A stretch of 64,000 nt of DNA. Origin: Arthrobacter_N sp051262515 (GTDB taxonomy: Bacteria; Actinomycetota; Actinomycetes; Actinomycetales; Micrococcaceae). Of this stretch, positions 46,841 to 59,000 are shown in pieces. Position numbers and translations under genes: made by a program. The notes under the pieces were generated by a model, which saw only the letters and a program-made list of their open reading frames with translations, was not told the DNA's origin and ran no database searches. The stretch's first letter is position 1. Each line of letters opens with the position of its first letter. Location of the stretch: the NCBI RefSeq assembly GCF_051262515.1, contig NZ_JBIMER010000015.1, positions 1-64,000 of the forward strand. Direction: 5' to 3'.

Positions 46841-48142
46841 GTGTTCGAGATCCCCAGCATCGTTTTCGCGGCCGCGGGCGCTGCCGTCTTCGCGGCGGCA
46901 ATCCTGCCGCACCTCCTGAACCGGGCCCCAGTCTCCTTGCCGATGGTCTTCCTCGGCGCCGGCGCCCTGGTGTTCGGCCTCGTTGACGATCTACCGAATC
47001 CCGACCCGACGCAATACGGTGCCTTCACGACCCATCTCACCGAGGTGTGTGTCATCATCTCGCTCATGGGGGCCGGGCTCGCCCTCGACCGTCCGATCGG
47101 ATGGCACCGCTGGGCCACCACGTGGCGCATGCTGGCCATCGCCATGCCCCTGTGCATCCTCGGGCTGGCCCTCGTGGGGCTGTGGGTGTTGGGCCTCGGC
47201 GTTGCCTCGGCGATTCTGGTCGCGGCCGCCCTGGCGCCAACCGATCCCGTGCTCGCGTCCGAGGTCCAGGTCGGCGAACCCGCGGACGACGACGAAGCGG
47301 ACCAGGAGGACGAGATCCGTTTCGGTCTCACCTCGGAGGCCGGACTCAACGACGGCCTCGCGTTCCCCTTCGTCTACGTCGCCGTCGCGGTCAGCCTGGC
47401 GGGGGCCTCGCCCGAGGGCTGGTTCCCCGAGTGGATCGCCGTGGACGTCCTCTGGCGAATCGGCGTGGGCCTCCTGGCCGGCTTTGGCACGGGCAAGGTT
47501 TTGGCGGCGGTGTTCTTCTCGCGGCGGTTCCGGCGCATCCGGCTCGCGGAACACTCCGAGGGGTTCGTTGCCCTGGCCGCCACCTTCCTGGCCTACGGGG
47601 CGGCCGAAATGGTGGAGGGCTACGGCTTCATCGCGGTGTTCGTCTGCGCAGTGACGATCCGCGGCGCCGAACACACCCACGGGTACCACCGGGTGCTGCA
47701 CAGCTACGTCGAACAACTTGAGCGCCTGTTGACGGTCATCATCCTGGTGCTGCTGGGCGGTGCGATTTCGCGTGGACTCTTGGCCGGCGTCGGCTGGCCG
47801 GAGGTGCTTGCCGCGTTGCTTTTCCTGGTCGTGCTGCGGCCGGCGGCCGGCTGGATCGCGCTGGCCCGGGGCGGCACCGGCCCCCGGGAACGGCTTGCCC
47901 TCGCTTTCTTCGGCATCCGCGGCATCGGCTCGCTGTACTACGTCGCCTACGCGCTCGACCAGGGTTCCTTCGGCCAGGAAACGGACCGCCTGTGGGCCTT
48001 CGTCGGCCTCGTCGTAGCCATGTCGATTGTGCTACACGGGATCACCACGGCGCCGGCGATGAACGCGATCGACAGGCACCGGCAGCGCCAGGCGCGCAGG
48101 AAGTTCGGCGACGAAGGGCAGGCTCCCAAGACCGCCGTCTAG
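46841..48142 (+). CDS. Cation/proton antiporter (CPA1/NhaP-like)
   Basis: A 433-residue sodium(or potassium)/proton antiporter with about 12 membrane segments. The ion-binding helix reads ALAPTDPVLAS, and GLTSEAGLNDGLAFPFVY is the second conserved block; FFGIRGIGSLYY is the third. An acidic loop (ADDDEADQEDE) lies between. The role is pH and salt homeostasis. GTG at 46841 begins the protein directly at the first helix; only a weak ribosome site is seen, and a short upstream reading frame ends 13 nt before it. Confidence 0.88.
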   Translation: MFEIPSIVFAAAGAAVFAAAILPHLLNRAPVSLPMVFLGAGALVFGLVDDLPNPDPTQYGAFTTHLTEVCVIISLMGAGLALDRPIGWHRWATTWRMLAIAMPLCILGLALVGLWVLGLGVASAILVAAALAPTDPVLASEVQVGEPADDDEADQEDEIRFGLTSEAGLNDGLAFPFVYVAVAVSLAGASPEGWFPEWIAVDVLWRIGVGLLAGFGTGKVLAAVFFSRRFRRIRLAEHSEGFVALAATFLAYGAAEMVEGYGFIAVFVCAVTIRGAEHTHGYHRVLHSYVEQLERLLTVIILVLLGGAISRGLLAGVGWPEVLAALLFLVVLRPAAGWIALARGGTGPRERLALAFFGIRGIGSLYYVAYALDQGSFGQETDRLWAFVGLVVAMSIVLHGITTAPAMNAIDRHRQRQARRKFGDEGQAPKTAV

Positions 48143-48187
48143 GCCGGACCCGGGAACCCGCCCCCCGATCGCGCAGGGGAGGGATCG

Positions 48188-48310
48188 TCAGCCCTGGCGG
48201 GCCTTCATCCTGGGGTTCTTCTTGTTGATGACGAACGTGCGGCCGCGGCGTCGGACGACCTGCGCCCCCGGGATCTTCTTCAGCGCGCGCAGCGAATTGC
48301 GTACCTTCAT
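48188..48310 (-). CDS. rpmJ: Ribosomal protein L36, zinc-independent paralogue
   Basis: A 40-residue L36: it opens MKVRNSLRALKKIPGAQVVR, continues with RRRGRTFVINKKNP and ends MKARQG. It has no cysteine, whereas the housekeeping L36 binds zinc through Cys/His; this is the C-minus type (YkgO-like) that replaces it when zinc is scarce, freeing zinc. GAGGAG precedes the ATG and its start overlaps the stop of the CobW-like gene (ATGA), placing it under the Zur box at 49395. Confidence 0.93.
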   Translation of the reverse strand: MKVRNSLRALKKIPGAQVVRRRGRTFVINKKNPRMKARQG

Positions 48311-49380
48311 GGGTTGCTCCTCTGTTGTGTGTGGGTCGGTTCTTCCAGTTGGAAGGGATCGGGGAACGAGGTGGCTTCGTCGCGCATCTCCGCTTCCGTC
48401 AGTTCGCAGGACGACATCAGCATCGCGACCTCGGCGGCGTCGATATCCTCGCCGGTGAGTGCCAGAACGGTTCCGCGGTCACCGAAGGCGGGATGCCCAC
48501 CGGGCATCCACGGCCCGGTGTTCTCGAGCCACACGCGTGGCCCGATCCCCTGCAGCGCGATCCGGCAGCCGGGGGCCGAGGCCACCCAGAGCCGTCCGCG
48601 CAGCCAGCAGCAGCCTTCGGCCAGCGTGGCGAGTGCGTGGCGGAAGCGCTCGGGATGGAGTGGACGTTCGATCCTGTGCACAACGGTGGTGAACGGGGAT
48701 GACGACTCCCGCGGGGCGCTCACGGATCCGGGGACCGCACGGGCGGTCGCCTCCGCGAGATGGTGGACGCCGATCCGCAAGTCTCCGTCCCTTTCTGTCA
48801 CCTCGGCATGCGGAGCGAGTTCCCGCACCAGACTCGCGCCGCGGGCGCGCTCGGCCGGATCGACGGGGAGGAGCGCCGGATCGGCGAGGATCACCGTGTC
48901 GCTGAAGGAAAGCTCCCCCACCAGGAACTCGCCCGGGGTGCGGTCGTCGTCCTCCACCGGGGTGAAGCCGGATTCAAACAATGTGTGGTGGTCCCAGAGT
49001 TGGTCCTCCAAGGCGTCCGGTGCGCAGGCCAGAACCACCGAATCGATCAAGATGGCGTCGCCCAGGCCCCGCAGGAGCGCGTGCACGGCGGTGGCGGAAG
49101 CGACGGCCGGCGGTAGGCCGAGAACAATATGTTCCGCATCCATCAGGCTCGCGATGGTGGGGACGATATCGAGGCGGACCGTGCAACTCAGGCATCCGTG
49201 TTCCAGCGTCGAGGCCCGCCGGTCAACGCGCTGGCCGTCCCTGAACATCCGGCGAACCGCCACCCCGTCTTCGAGCAGGTCGTGGAAGACGACGACGGCG
49301 CCCGGCGCCTCGGCGGCCAGCGCGGCGCACGCCTCCTGCCGACTGAAAACGTCCAGGGAACTCACGACTGTCACATGCAT
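48307..49380 (-). CDS. CobW/COG0523-like protein lacking a P-loop
   Basis: A 357-residue protein related to CobW/ZigA/YeiR metal-chaperone GTPases. The metal motif is GCLSC (Cys63, Cys66) in LEHGCLSCTVR and a CobW C-terminal domain is present (RIERPLHPERFRHALATLAEG). The N-terminus reads MHVTVVSSLDVFSRQEACA where GTPases have GxxGxGKT/S, so the nucleotide-binding loop is lost. It is the first gene of a Zur-type operon with rpmJ. Likely a zinc-starvation protein, with binding but no classical GTP hydrolysis. ATG at 49380 is 7 nt from TAGGCT (49388-49393). Confidence 0.86.
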   Translation of the reverse strand: MHVTVVSSLDVFSRQEACAALAAEAPGAVVVFHDLLEDGVAVRRMFRDGQRVDRRASTLEHGCLSCTVRLDIVPTIASLMDAEHIVLGLPPAVASATAVHALLRGLGDAILIDSVVLACAPDALEDQLWDHHTLFESGFTPVEDDDRTPGEFLVGELSFSDTVILADPALLPVDPAERARGASLVRELAPHAEVTERDGDLRIGVHHLAEATARAVPGSVSAPRESSSPFTTVVHRIERPLHPERFRHALATLAEGCCWLRGRLWVASAPGCRIALQGIGPRVWLENTGPWMPGGHPAFGDRGTVLALTGEDIDAAEVAMLMSSCELTEAEMRDEATSFPDPFQLEEPTHTQQRSNP

Positions 49381-49394
49381 GCCCACGAGCCTAT

Positions 49395-49411
49395 ATGAGA
49401 AAGGTTCTCAT
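49395..49411. promoter_or_regulatory. Zur box
   Basis: ATGAGAA-AGG-TTCTCAT is a perfect 7-3-7 palindrome fitting the Zur consensus TGAnAAnnnTTnTCA. It lies directly upstream of the -10 hexamer of the CobW-like/rpmJ operon, between -10 and -35, where a bound Zur would block RNA polymerase when zinc is plentiful. Confidence 0.8.
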
Positions 49412-49599
49412 TTGCAAAGCGGTTTCGCGTCCTCTGGTCCCGGCCCCATCCGAATACAACGATTCGGCCCGGCCACTGGCATGATTCGCGCCACACGGTA
49501 GTTTGAATGGTGTACGGACTCCTCCGGACTCTGCGGCGGCGGCCTACTTCCCCAGCAATAGCGGCGCCTCCACCCCCGCCGTGGTCGAAAGGAACGCAC

Positions 49600-50553
49600 G
49601 TGCCACTTATCGGAACCTCGGACCTGGAAATCTTCCCGCTGGCCCTCGGGGCGAACACCTTCGGCTGGACCGCCGACGTGGACGAATCCCACGAGGTGCT
49701 CGATGCCTTCACGGCGGATGGCGGCAACCTCATCGACACTGCCGACGGCTACTCGGCCTGGCTTCCCGGCAACAGGGGCGGCGAATCGGAATCCATCATC
49801 GGTTCCTGGCTGGCGACGCGCGGTGCCGGCGACGACGTCGTCATCGCCAGCAAGGTCGGCACGCACCCGGACTTCGCCGGTCTCGCCCCGGCGAACGTGG
49901 CCGCGGCCGCCGACGCCTCGCTGGCGCGGCTCCGCACCGAAGCCATCGACCTCTACTACGCGCACTACGACGATCAGGACATCCCGCTGGCGGACACGAT
50001 CGAGGCCTTCGGCCGACTCGTGCAGGCCGGCAAGATCCGGCACATCGGCCTGTCCAACTACTCCCCCGAGCGGGTCCGCGAGTGGATCCGGCTCTCCGAC
50101 GAGCTCGGCGTACCGCGCCCGGTCGCGCTGCAGCCCCGCTACAACCTCGTGGCGCGCGAGCCGTACGAGACGCAATACGTGTCACTGGCCGCCGAGCACC
50201 AGCTGTCCGTCCTGCCGTACTCGGCCCTCGCGTCCGGCTTCCTGACGGGCAAGTACCGGACGCCCGAGGATTTCGCGGACGTCGCCCGCCGCAAGGGCGT
50301 CGAACGGCACTTCTCCGACGCCGGCCTCGGAGTGATCGACGAGCTGCACCGGATCGGCTCCCGCCACGGTGAGGAACCGGCCACCATCGCCCTGGCGTGG
50401 CTCCGCGCCAAGCCGGAGATCGCCGCCCCCATCGCCAGCGCGCGGGTCGTCGAGCAGTTGGGGTCGTTGTTGGCGGCCGCCCGGCTGGACCTTTCCGCCG
50501 AAGATGTCCGGGCGCTGGACGAGGCATCGTCCCCGGCGGCCTACCTGAACTGA
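49600..50553 (+). CDS. Aldo/keto reductase
   Basis: A 317-residue NADPH-dependent oxidoreductase. The residues of the catalytic tetrad are in LIDTADGYSAW (Asp, Tyr), VIASKVG (Lys) and YYAHYDD (His); IALAWLRAKPEIAAPIASAR ends the cofactor site. GTG at 49600 has AAAGGA 6 nt upstream; the longer frame begins with a Pro-rich stretch and was rejected. Substrate is unknown. It differs clearly from the other aldo/keto reductase at 40302. Confidence 0.88.
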   Translation: MPLIGTSDLEIFPLALGANTFGWTADVDESHEVLDAFTADGGNLIDTADGYSAWLPGNRGGESESIIGSWLATRGAGDDVVIASKVGTHPDFAGLAPANVAAAADASLARLRTEAIDLYYAHYDDQDIPLADTIEAFGRLVQAGKIRHIGLSNYSPERVREWIRLSDELGVPRPVALQPRYNLVAREPYETQYVSLAAEHQLSVLPYSALASGFLTGKYRTPEDFADVARRKGVERHFSDAGLGVIDELHRIGSRHGEEPATIALAWLRAKPEIAAPIASARVVEQLGSLLAAARLDLSAEDVRALDEASSPAAYLN

Positions 50554-50589
50554 CGGACCGGCCGCGCCCCCGCTTTCCTCGGCGCGGGA

Positions 50590-51426
50590 CTACAGCGACA
50601 CGATGAGGAGAGTGGCGGCGAACACCAGCCCCGACGCCGAGCTCCGCCGCCGTGCCGAGCATGATGGGCGCCTCCACGGCGAACTGTCCGCCGCCGGAGG
50701 GCACGAAGAAGTTGACCAATCCGGCGCTCAGGAACGCGAGGATCCCGAAGGTCTGCGGGGTCGAGACGGCGACAAACGCATCGGAGAAGACCTCGATCAG
50801 ACCGGCTCCGGTCATGATGCCGAGGATCCCCGCGCAGAGCGAAACCGCAGGAGGATCTCGCCGACGTTGGACGCGGCGTGTTTGGTGAGCGCGACGAGTT
50901 CGAACGGGTTCCGCGCACCAGCAGCAGGATCAGCGCCAGGAACGTCCAGTTGACGATGTCCAGGGTCAGCGTTGCGGGCCAGCTCGATGATCTTGTCCCC
51001 GGAGCGGGCGCCACCAGGAACAGGGCGAGTGCGACGACGATCGTCGCGACGGTGGCGACCATGTTCCAGACGGAGAACGTGGTCTCGGAGATGGGCAGCA
51101 CGCGGCCAAGCTCGACGGCGATGAACGAGTCGGGCGTTGCCGCGGTCAGCGGACCGGAGCCGGAGTAGCCCATGTGCCAGACCACGAATCCGGCGAAACC
51201 GCACGCGACGAGCATCGGGAAATGCAGCCTGAGACCGCGTTCGCGTCCCTGCGCGGCGACTTCCTTGGCCAGCAGGGCGCCGACGACGAGCCCCAGACCC
51301 CACGTGATCAGCGAGGCGACGGCGGCCACGAGGAAGACGAAGAGGTAGGCCTGGATGGCCGTGCGGGGCACCCCGCCCAGTGCCCGCAGCAGCTTGCGGA
51401 CCGGCCGCCGACGGCATGGTGATGTG
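50590..51426 (-). pseudogene. Decayed short-chain fatty acid transporter (AtoE-like)
   Basis: Minus-strand sequence in three frames adds up to a short-chain fatty acid transporter: PVRKLLRALGGVPRTAIQAY and following helices in one frame, DKIIELA and NPFELVALTKHAASNVGEIL in a second, and LVNFFVPSGGGQFAVEAPIM in the third, ending LVFAATLLIVSL. At least four frame changes are needed, and the first ~80 residues are absent. No start codon with a ribosome site remains. It is a dead gene, or the region has indel errors. It follows galK in the same direction. Confidence 0.8.
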
Positions 51427-51496
51427 ATCCCCACCTTCGTATCGAAGGCCGCGGCGAAAACCGTGTCGACACCGCACCGCGGGAGTCCGCGCGCCG

Positions 51497-53912
<2,416 letters not shown>

Positions 53913-53916
<4 letters not shown>

Positions 53917-56048
53917 TGGGCCACCGCTTCCTGGTTGCGGGGAGATTCCTGAAAACGGAGCAGCACGGCCCGTTCGGGATTGAGCACGGGCATCGGGATT
54001 CCGATGGTGGCCAGGTGGCGACCGGTCGCGACGATGCCGCCGTCCCACCACGCCGGCGCCCCGCGGTGCCCGAAGGTCCCCGGTTCGTTGCCGGGGACGA
54101 AGCCCCGGACGCTGTAGGTCCTCCCAGGGTCCAAGCCCGGAACGGCGATGCGGCCGGGGGCCTCGTTGTCCGATGCGGCCAGCGCCACGAAGGCGAACAA
54201 CGCATCCGCGCGGTCGGACGCCACCGTCCCGTACAGGGAGTACGCCCGCTCCACGAGGTCGGCTCGGACGGCCGTGCCCGTGTGCAGCAGCGCCCGGTGC
54301 TCCTTGTAGAGGGCCACCAGTTCGCGGAGCGTCTCCCGGTCGGGCCCCACGGCATCCCGGATGTCCCACTCCATGCCGAAGTGGCCGAAGAGCGCGGTGA
54401 TGCCGCGGAACGCTAGGGCGTGCGTGCGCCCGGACGTGTGCGCGGTGCCCGGGCCGATGTGCTGTCCCACCAGTTCCGGTGGCAGTACGCGCTGCGTCCA
54501 TTCCTGGATGGTTTGCCGCGCCAGCGCGTCGTTGGAGTCGGACGCCCACACGCGGTCGGTGTGCTCCAGGACTCCCAGGTCCACCCGGGCCCCGCCGGAG
54601 GAGCAGGACTCGATCTCCAGTCCCGGGTGCCGCGCGCGCAACTCGTCCATCAGCCGGTATGCGGCCAGGGTCTGGCGGTGCTGCGATGGGCGGCCGGCGG
54701 AGGCCATGTCCGTGAGGTCGCGGTTCTGGTCCCATTTGAGGAACGCGATGGGTTCCCCGGCGTCGCGGCATTCGGCTAGGACGGCATCGATCGCGTCGAG
54801 GATGTGGGCGAAGGCCGCCGGGTTGGCCAGGTCGACGACGTGTTGCCGCCGCCACGTCGGCGCGAGGGAGTCGTTCCGCGCGCGGCACAGCCAGTCCGGA
54901 TGGCTGCGTACCAGGTCCGAATCCGGGTTGGCCATCTCCGGTTCCACCCAGAGGCCGAACTCCATGCCCAGCGAACGCACGTGGGAGACCAGCGGAAGCA
55001 GCCCCCCGGGCCATGCGTCCGGGGACACCCGCCAGTCGCCGAGTCCGGAGGTGTCGTCGCGGCGCGATCCGAACCACCCGTCGTCGAGCACGAACCGCTC
55101 CACACCCAGTTCCGCCGCAGAGCCGGCCAGTTCCTTCAACTCGCCGAGGTCGTGGTCGAAGTAGACGGCCTCCCACGTGTTCAGCACCACGGGGCGGGGG
55201 CGTGCCGGATGGCTCGGCCGGGAGCGCAAGTGGCGGTGGAAACGCTCCGCCACCCCGTCGAGTCCGGTGTCCGAGTACGCAAGGTAAAGCCACGGCGTCG
55301 TGTGCCTCGTGCCCGGATCCAGCACCAATTCGCGCGTCCCGAACAGTTCGCCGGCGCCGATCACGCGCGACGGCGCCGCGTCGCGTTCGGCGAAGACGGT
55401 GGAGTTGCCGCTCCATCCGAAGTGCGCGGCCCAGACTTCGCCGCTCCGGTTGCCGAAGCCTTCGGTCCCGGCCGCGAGCAAGAGCGGGGCGTCGTGTCCG
55501 GTGCGTCCACGCCTCCCGGTCCGCGACCAGGTCCCGACGTTGAAGGGTGCGCGCTGCGGGTGGCGTTCCCGGGTCCAGCGCCCGGCGACGTCGAGCAGCT
55601 CGCCGGCCTGCTGTCCCACGGGGAGGGCCATAGTCAGTGACTGCACCTCGTAGGGCGCGCCACCGTCGTTCGCTAGCGTGTGGGCCATGCGCAGCAGCCC
55701 GCCGTCGAGCAGCTCGAACCTGGTGGTCAGCGACAGGCCGGTCTCCGCATCGGCGGACCGCAGCGTCAGCATGTTGGAGTCCAGGGCAACCGTCGGGTCG
55801 GTGAAGCGCGGCGACGTGTCCCGACCGTTGCGGTGCCCGGTGAGCAGTGGGGTGCCGGCGAAGCCGCCGGCCGGTAGCGGCCACAGCGGCGGCGCAACCG
55901 GGACGTCGTAGCCCGAGTGGACGGCCGGGCCTGTCACGAGGGAGTCCGGGAGCGGTCCCGGATCGGCGCCGAAATGCACGACGGCGGGTGCCCCGGACGT
56001 TTCCAGGACCAGTGCGACGCCGCTTCCGGCCAGACTGACGAGACTCAC
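53913..56048 (-). CDS. Alpha-galactosidase (GH36)
   Basis: A 711-residue glycoside hydrolase of family 36 without a signal peptide, so it acts on imported raffinose- or melibiose-type sugars. The nucleophile Asp (about residue 440) is in FLKWDQNRDLT and the acid/base Asp (about 503) in WASDSND, after the ESCSSGGARVDLGVL loop. The N-terminal beta-sandwich and C-terminal beta domain complete the fold. The GTG at 56048 overlaps the lacZ stop. Confidence 0.94.
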
Positions 56049-59000
56049 GTGGTTTCCAAACTCGAGGTGGCGGTGATGGAAATGTCCAGGACCAGTTCGG
56101 CCCCGGTGGCGAGGAGTGCATCGCGGGCCGGAACGTCGACGCCGCAGGACCTGCTGCCCAGACCGTGTTGTCCGGCGTCGATGCCCAGGTGCCACGCGGT
56201 CGGCGGCGGCAGCTCGCACGGGTGCCCGGCCGCGTCCAGCTCGCTCTGGCTCCAGGGACTCAGGGTGAAGCCGGTGTCCTCGGGGCCGGAAACGACGTCG
56301 ATGCGCAGCCGCCGGCCGTCGGAGAGCCCCAGCTCCAGGCGGCGCAGTCCGGCCCTCCGACCGTTGGCCTGCGGCATCGGGTACGCCATGTGGAGTTCCG
56401 CGGGCGCCGCCGCGTGCCGGCCGAACCGTTGTGCCCGGAGCGAGTCGGCGTAGCCCTCGCCGGGGCCGAGCCCCAACCAGCGCACGGTGTCCGGCCCCTC
56501 CGCGAGCGCGTCAAGGGGCACGACGAAATCGAGGCCCAGCCGGGCCAGCGGGAACCCGTATTCCTGCAGCGCGTCCATGCGGGCGCTCAGCCTGAGGGTG
56601 CCGGCGGGTCCGGAGGTCGCGGAGGGGCCGGCCGCCGCGGTCCAGCTCGTCATGACCCGGAAGCCGGTGGCGCGTGCGGGAGGCGCGTAGCGGTGCTCCG
56701 CCCGGACGATGCCCCGCCCTCGCTCCAGGGCCACGGTACGCCGCTGCAGCACGTGCAGGCCGGCGTCCCTCCACCGCTGGGCGATGGCCACGACCGGCCC
56801 CGGTTCGGTCCCGGCGTGGGCGTCCCAGTCGAAATCGGCGTGAACGGACGGATCGGTGGCGGACACGTGGCGCATGTCCCTCGTGGGTTCGATGGTCCCG
56901 GCGTCGTTGTCCGTGGGGGCGCGGAAGGCGCCGAAAGCCGGGCCCCCAAGGGCGATTCCGTCGAACGAGCGAAGCAGCCCGTCGGGTCCGATATCGGCAC
57001 CGGGCGGCAGTACGCCGGGTGACGGGGCACCGGCGGCGAGAACGGCGGCGCCCCCGGCGGGACCGCCTCCGTTCGTGTTCACCGGGACGCCGGACTGGCC
57101 CCAGGCGAGGAGGTGGCCGGCGTCCGCCCACGGAGTGGCGCGGGCGAGCCTGGCTTCGACGGTCAGCACCGCTCCGGCCCGTTCCCGCAGGGTGCGGCGC
57201 AGCGCATCCAGAGCCTCGGGCGGCAGGCCCGCCGTCGTGCCTTCGTGCGCCCGCAACGCGGCGAGGGCGAGACCGCCGGACGCGATGGCATGGCCGTCGG
57301 AATCGTGTACGGCCCATCCGAAGTCGAACGCCGAGGTGTCGGCGAAGTCCTGCCGGTTGGCGATGGCGACGGACCCGGCGCTGGCGTCCGGTTCGATCCG
57401 CACCGGTTCGATGACCTTGGCGTATTCGATCAGGCCCGGCCCGGGCGTCCCGTCGGCGAAGACGAGCCCGTCCAGCACGAAGTTCCCGTCGTGGATGGGT
57501 TCGGCGAAATCGCCGCCGTAGGCGTACACGGACGCCCCTCGCGGGGTTTGGGCCAGGATACCGTGGTCCTTCCACTCCCAGACGAACCCTCCCGCGGCGC
57601 GCGGGTGCGCGTCGAACAGGACCTCGTAGTCGGTGATCCCGCCGGGCCCGTTGCCCATGGCGTGGACGTATTCGCACAGGAGGTAGGGCTGTCCGGCGAT
57701 TCGGGCGGAGCCCGCCACGGTGGCCGAGGGGACGGCATCGCCGCGCAGGATCGACTCCGATTCCTTCGGCGTTGCGTACATCCGGGAGTAGACGTCGGTG
57801 TACGCGGCATCGTGGTCGCCCTCGTAGTGGACGGGCCGCATGGGGTCGTGTTCGCGGACCCAGTCGGCCATGGCCGCGAGGTTGGCGCCGGTCCCCGACT
57901 CGTTGCCGAGGGACCACATCACCACGCTGGGGTGGTTGGCGTCCCGCCGCCAGGTGCGCTCGATGCGGTCCAGGTAGGCATCCCGCCACGCCGGGTCGTC
58001 GGAGGGGTTGCGCACCCAGGCCTGCTCGACGAAACCGTGGGTCTCCAGGTCGCATTCGTCGATCAGCCAGAAGCCGAGCTCGTCCGCGAGGTCCATCAGG
58101 TGGTGGTTCGGCGGGTAGTGGCTGGTGCGGATGGCGTTGATGTTGTGGCGCTTCATCACCAGCAGTTCGGCGCGGGTGAACTCCTCGGTGACGGCGCGGC
58201 CGGCGCGGGGGTCGAACTCGTGGCGGTTCACGCCCTTAAGGCGCACTCTGCTCCCGTTGACGGTGAGCACGCCGGACTCGAGTGCCACGCGGCGGAAGCC
58301 CAGGCGCAGGGAGATCTTCTCCCCCGGCGCGGCCAATTCCGCGGCATAGAGCCGGGGAGTCTCCGCCGTCCAACCTTGCACGGCGCCGACCGACACGACC
58401 GCGCGGGCGGGCCCTCCGGCGTCGGGCGTGCCCAGCGCGCGTTCGATGCCCAGCTCGGGGATGCGCAGGACCAACGGGTGCGCTGCCACGGTCGCATCGG
58501 CCTCGACCGTGAGGGTGCCATGCCCGGCGGCGTAGTCGGCGACCACGCGCACGTCGGTGACGCCCCGGCGCGGCCGGCCGATGAGGCGGACGTCGCGGAA
58601 GATGCCCGGGAGCCACCACTGGTCCTGGTCCTCCAGGTAGCTGGCCGCCGAGAACTGGTGGACGCGGACCACCAGCCGGTTCGGCCCGTCGGCACGCAGC
58701 GCCGCAGTGGCGTCGAACTCGTGGGTGAGCCGGCTCCCGGCCGCGTGCCCCAGTTCGGTTCCGTTGAGCCACACCTTGAAGACCGACTCCACACCCTCGA
58801 AGCGCAGCAGGATCCGGTCCAGGCCCCTCCGCACGGCGTCGCCGAAGCCGAGTTCCTCGAGCGTGAACTCCCGCAGGTGGTCGCCCGTGCCGTTGGCGTC
58901 GGGAAGGAACGGCGGGTCCACGGGGAACGGGTAGACCACGTTGGTGTACCAGGGGCTGCCGAACCGGTTCACCCGCCCGGTGACCAGCGGACCGTTTGAC

